Origin: UBA1189 sp045654565
GTDB taxonomy: Bacteria; Bacteroidota; Bacteroidia; Bacteroidales; Bacteroidaceae
Assembly (NCBI GenBank): GCA_045654565.1
Contig: JAZONP010000223.1
Coordinates: 1 to 27,029 of the forward strand
Length of the DNA: 27,029 nucleotides
Direction of reading: 5' to 3'
Under the pieces are notes generated by a model. That model was not told where the DNA came from, did no database searches, and saw nothing but the letters and a program-made list of their open reading frames with translations. The translations under genes and the position numbers were made by a program. Below, piece by piece: positions 24,148-27,029 of the stretch. The first letter of the stretch is position 1. Each line of letters starts with the position of its first letter.

Positions 24148-25618
24148 ACTCCACGTATTGATAACAACCCGCATCTGTGGTCCCAATCTCTCGAGGCTGC
24201 CCATCCTTATCATAAGGGAGCAGGCCTATATACTCAGCCGAGGCAATGCCACGAGCCACAGAGAGCGAGTCGAGATGAAAATCGTAGATAAAGTTGTTGT
24301 GGTCAATAGTTCTGAAGTTACTACGACCATAGGCCGTGCTATCCTCGTGTTCCCACACAATGTCGGTGAAGTGCAGCGTGTCGGGAGCAATTGCCTCCTT
24401 CCATGAGTTGATGACAGAGTGTCTGAAGCTATATTGTGCATACTCAGACCAGTCCACCGTATCTGTCTTGGCGACGACGGTACCCATCAGTTCATCATCC
24501 TTCGAGCCGGTGATGATGCTATTGATGAAGTTCACTCCGAGCAAGGGGTATATTGCATTCTCCTCCTCTACATAGTTGACAATATTTACTGCTACCCCGC
24601 GTTCACTCTTCCATGGGAAGAAGTTTGCCATTGTGCAATGGAGGAAATCCATTTGCCCACCAAGGATATTCACACAATGCCCTCCTGCATTGGTGAAGAG
24701 ACTATTGGAGAAGTATGCTTTACATAGAGTAAGTTGCAAGGCATCATCGTCCACATTGTGTATCTGGCTATTGCGCATCACGATCTTGTTGTCCTCCAGG
24801 CTTACACCTTTGGCTCGTAGGCCATACGTTCCGCTATGGATATCACAATACTCAAACACATTGCCCTTGCTCGACTCATGCAATGTGATGCCTCCCCACT
24901 GTGCCGACAGACGATCGTAAGGAAGGTAGTCAAACATGCGGTCGGTACGTGCACCGCGAAATACGATGGGATCATCCACCGTGCCCATGGCCTCGACACG
25001 CCCATATACCTGCATCTCCACCTTATCGGCAAAGAAAAGACGTGTCCCAGGCTCGAGATAGAGTGCACTCCCCTCCTCCACCCTAAGGCTATCATATATA
25101 AGGTATGGGCGTTGGGCAGTCAGCCGCGTATCAGCATCTATCACCACGCCGCGTAGCACCGTTGCATCTTGTCCGCTGGCTGAGAATATTACCTGCTGAG
25201 TGACTCCGCTCTCCAGTGTGAGACACAAGGAATCGTGCACCTCAAAAGGATCGTCCTGTCCGCGAGGATCGATCGTCACCTCCACAAACACATACATGCT
25301 ATCACCACCCCGAATGGCGAGGTCGGTATATGTCGCACCAGCCAAACCGTCGATATTGACGCGAAAGGGAGAGTCCTCTCCGCCAGCAACATAAGCATGT
25401 GCAATCGACAGATTTTCCTTATTAGGATTATATATCAAGAAAGCTTGAGTAGCCGAGCTCACATCGGTAAACAACGTATCGAAGGCTATCGTATCGCTCG
25501 AAAAAGCCAGACGATGGCTGGGGTCAGTAGAGAATCCCCACTTATCAGTACACCCCACTAAGCCTATCGTCACGAGACAAGCAAGCCATAGACCTCTTAA
25601 ACTCACCATATTATTCAT
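24128..25618 (-). CDS. Beta-helix repeat surface lipoprotein
   Basis: 496 residues with a lipoprotein signal peptide: 'LACLVTIGLVGC' places the lipidated Cys at residue 23. The first ~140 residues after it are beta-rich and read like an Ig-type domain ('FDTLFTDVSSATQAFLIYNPN', 'FEVHDSLCLTLESGVTQQVIFSASG'). From about residue 175 the sequence becomes a right-handed parallel beta-helix, with turns such as 'EPGTRLFFADKVEMQVYGRV', 'GNVFEYCDIHSGTYGLRAKG' and 'NKIVMRNSQIHNVDDDALQL'. Such proteins bind or cleave polysaccharides on the Bacteroidetes cell surface; no carbohydrate-active catalytic residues can be identified, so it may be a binder. Its last codons overlap the start of the next gene. Confidence 0.8.
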   Translation of the reverse strand: MNNMVSLRGLWLACLVTIGLVGCTDKWGFSTDPSHRLAFSSDTIAFDTLFTDVSSATQAFLIYNPNKENLSIAHAYVAGGEDSPFRVNIDGLAGATYTDLAIRGGDSMYVFVEVTIDPRGQDDPFEVHDSLCLTLESGVTQQVIFSASGQDATVLRGVVIDADTRLTAQRPYLIYDSLRVEEGSALYLEPGTRLFFADKVEMQVYGRVEAMGTVDDPIVFRGARTDRMFDYLPYDRLSAQWGGITLHESSKGNVFEYCDIHSGTYGLRAKGVSLEDNKIVMRNSQIHNVDDDALQLTLCKAYFSNSLFTNAGGHCVNILGGQMDFLHCTMANFFPWKSERGVAVNIVNYVEEENAIYPLLGVNFINSIITGSKDDELMGTVVAKTDTVDWSEYAQYSFRHSVINSWKEAIAPDTLHFTDIVWEHEDSTAYGRSNFRTIDHNNFIYDFHLDSLSVARGIASAEYIGLLPYDKDGQPREIGTTDAGCYQYVEYVEEEK

Positions 25619-25779
25619 GCTTTATTAAACGAGCATTACGTGAATATATTGTAAAAAACTAGAACAAATACCTTTAGATAGCCCCACCTACTCACCACAT
25701 CAGCTGGCGTTATAGTGAAAAATGAGGTTCACACCACATTTCTATGTCCAAGAGCGATGTCTCACTCCAAAAAATAACG

Positions 25780-25787
25780 TACCTTTG
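25780..25787 (+). promoter_or_regulatory. -7 box just before the HTH gene
   Basis: TACCTTTG is a perfect TAnnTTTG match only 5 bases before the ATG at 25793, so transcription is expected to begin at or within a few bases of the start codon. No good -33 TTTG is at 20 bases. The 174-bp divergent gap 25619-25792 also holds TACCTTTA at about 25669, a weaker candidate on the same strand. Confidence 0.5.
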
Positions 25788-25792
25788 GGGCA

Positions 25793-25999
25793 ATGAAAAT
25801 CGAAGAAGCCATACTCTACTGCCTTGCACATCAGAACCGTGGGATGCGCACCGAGCAGATAGCGGAGATGATTAACCGCTACCGTCTTCACATCCGCAAG
25901 GATGGGATGCCCGTCACCTCCAATCAGGTGTATGCGGTCGTTTGCCGCTATCCGGACACCTTTGTCAAGGCCGAGGGGCGGATTATGTTGATGATATAA
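25793..25999 (+). CDS. Small HARE-HTH-like winged-helix protein
   Basis: 68 residues: 'MKIEEAILYCLAHQNRGMRT' at the N-terminus, 'EQIAEMINRYRLHIRKDGMP' and 'VTSNQVYAVVCRYPDTFVKA' in the middle, ending 'EGRIMLMI'. This reads as a stand-alone HARE-HTH (HB1/ASXL/restriction-endonuclease) domain, in which helix-turn-helix and a small wing are followed by a final strand. In Bacteroidetes the fold is found fused to or next to restriction enzymes and DNA-modification genes, which is exactly its place here, 15 bp before a nuclease gene. It probably binds DNA, either as a regulator of the module or as a targeting subunit; the sequence does not separate these. The -7 box 5 bases before the ATG suggests a leaderless or near-leaderless message. 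Confidence 0.65.
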   Translation: MKIEEAILYCLAHQNRGMRTEQIAEMINRYRLHIRKDGMPVTSNQVYAVVCRYPDTFVKAEGRIMLMI

Positions 26000-26014
26000 A
26001 AAGAATCAAAGATT

Positions 26015-26995
26015 ATGAATGACATATTAGGAGAAACGTACAAAGGAAACTCACCATTTGTGGCAGATTGCAGAAAGTTGCAATCAATCTATCGTCATGA
26101 GATTGGAGAAGAAATCCGTCCCTATACGGATAGGAATGGCAATGTGCATTACTATGGGAACTACATTGAGAATGGTGATACTCCCAAGGATGGTTGTTGG
26201 AAGAACTTCCTGACTGAAGATGCTTTCAAGCATGCAAACGAAAGGGTCGAGAACAGGCAGAAATATGAGACCATAGAAAAGGACAGGTTATTTAATAATC
26301 TACTCTCCAGCCAGCCTATGGCATTCAATCTGTTCTGCCCATTGAGAAAGATGCTTAGAGAATCTCGCGAAACCGCAACTCGGGTCATAAAGGCTGCTCT
26401 CCCCGACTATCCCATACATGAAGTAACGGGAGTCGAATTGGAATTCATCCCCGGAAATTACAAGGATTTGACTGGAGACAAGAGTGCAATGGATGCAATC
26501 ATAAAATTCAAGGACAAGGATGGTAAGGATGGATTCATTGCCGTGGAGACCAAATATTCCGAAAACCTCGGGTCGAATGCATCTTATAAAAAAGATGATA
26601 GTGGCAAAAAGACACCCCGTCCACAGTGCGTCAAAGCGATCAAAGAACTCCAATGTTTCACTCCAGATGCAGAGAAAGACATAATGGAAGGCAATACTCC
26701 GCTGACTCAAATTTATCGAAATTTCCTGTTGAGCGAGATGTATGGGTTGCATGGAGAGACGGAAGAATTGCAATCGTTTTCCATTATCCTTGCCCCCGAA
26801 CAACATCCAACAACAGATAATGAAGTAAAGTCCTTGGTCGACAACCTGAGTGACGGCTACAAGGCTAAGATAAAAGAAGTACACCTTGGGGATTTTGTTA
26901 AAAGGATAATTAGTGTTTGTCCGGATGAATGTCGTGTAGTCTTCGAACGCTTCTATGACCGATACTTGAATTTTGGTAAATTGGAAAAATATTGA
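26015..26995 (+). CDS. PD-(D/E)xK restriction-type nuclease (PGN_0703-like)
   Basis: 326 residues. The central part carries a PD-(D/E)xK active-site pattern: Asp160 in 'KSAMDAIIKF' at the start of a strand, followed after 17 residues by Glu178-x-Lys180 in 'FIAVETKYSE'. Upstream, 'LFNNLLSSQPMAFNLFCPL' (92-110) is a conserved helical block of the PGN_0703-like putative restriction endonuclease family. Glu141 or Glu143 ('GVELEF') could be the additional acidic residue. The C-terminal half is helical ('YRNFLLSEMYGLHG', 'ILAPEQHP'). The function expected from the family is cleavage of DNA, possibly in defence; the target and any modification partner are unknown. It is lower in GC than the genes to the left (visibly A-rich codons), suggesting a different history, and it follows a HARE-HTH-like gene by 15 bp. 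Confidence 0.75.
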   Translation: MNDILGETYKGNSPFVADCRKLQSIYRHEIGEEIRPYTDRNGNVHYYGNYIENGDTPKDGCWKNFLTEDAFKHANERVENRQKYETIEKDRLFNNLLSSQPMAFNLFCPLRKMLRESRETATRVIKAALPDYPIHEVTGVELEFIPGNYKDLTGDKSAMDAIIKFKDKDGKDGFIAVETKYSENLGSNASYKKDDSGKKTPRPQCVKAIKELQCFTPDAEKDIMEGNTPLTQIYRNFLLSEMYGLHGETEELQSFSIILAPEQHPTTDNEVKSLVDNLSDGYKAKIKEVHLGDFVKRIISVCPDECRVVFERFYDRYLNFGKLEKY

Positions 26996-27001
26996 TTAAA
27001 G

Positions 27002-27029
27002 ATGATGCAAACCGATACATTCAAAGACA
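27002..27029 (+). CDS. Start of a further gene (truncated by window edge)
   Basis: An ATG at 27002 (or 27005) opens a frame reading MMQTDTFKD to the end of the window, 6 bases after the nuclease stop codon. The tight spacing suggests it is part of the same transcript, but nine codons cannot identify it. A DNA methyltransferase or second defence component would be a natural guess by position only. Confidence 0.3.

Overview
The window looks like chromosomal DNA of a member of the Bacteroidales (Bacteroidota), possibly Prevotellaceae-like; genus cannot be fixed from the sequence. The evidence is the gene content (BatC/BatD/BatE proteins, a DPE2-type 4-alpha-glucanotransferase with starch-binding domains, a TPR/PD40 protein, PEGA and LPP20 envelope proteins, a PGN_0703-like nuclease), the lack of strong Shine-Dalgarno sites, and Bacteroidetes -7 boxes (TAnnTTTG) upstream of several genes. 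I see no tRNA, rRNA, CRISPR array or insertion sequence.

Layout. 1-2970 (+): the 3' part of a TPR/PD40 envelope protein, a uridine-phosphorylase-like enzyme and a free methionine-(R)-sulfoxide reductase; the last two are each preceded by short-period tandem repeats. 3093-11726 (-): batC-batD-batE, a PAP2 phosphatase and a small HTH protein, then malQ and a TolC-type outer-membrane protein. 11988-14310 (+): a short-chain dehydrogenase and a class-3 aldehyde dehydrogenase, plausibly two consecutive steps from alcohol to acid. 14398-20802 (-): four exported proteins transcribed in the order PEGA-repeat/beta-barrel protein, small LPP20-like protein, large LPP20-like protein with an NTF2-like C-terminus, and transglutaminase-like protein. 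21074-25618 (-): ligA with its own promoter, a secreted endonuclease/exonuclease/phosphatase-fold protein and a beta-helix lipoprotein. 25793-end (+): a small HARE-HTH-like winged-helix protein, a PD-(D/E)xK restriction-type nuclease and the first codons of a further gene.

The most interesting parts are the four-gene envelope locus, which looks like a coherent but functionally undefined cell-surface system, the compact HTH plus nuclease module at the right edge, a palindromic heptanucleotide repeat that appears to have been inserted in frame into the second starch-binding domain of malQ, and a bat cluster that lacks its usual moxR/batA/batB part. Everything else reads as ordinary housekeeping and envelope genes.
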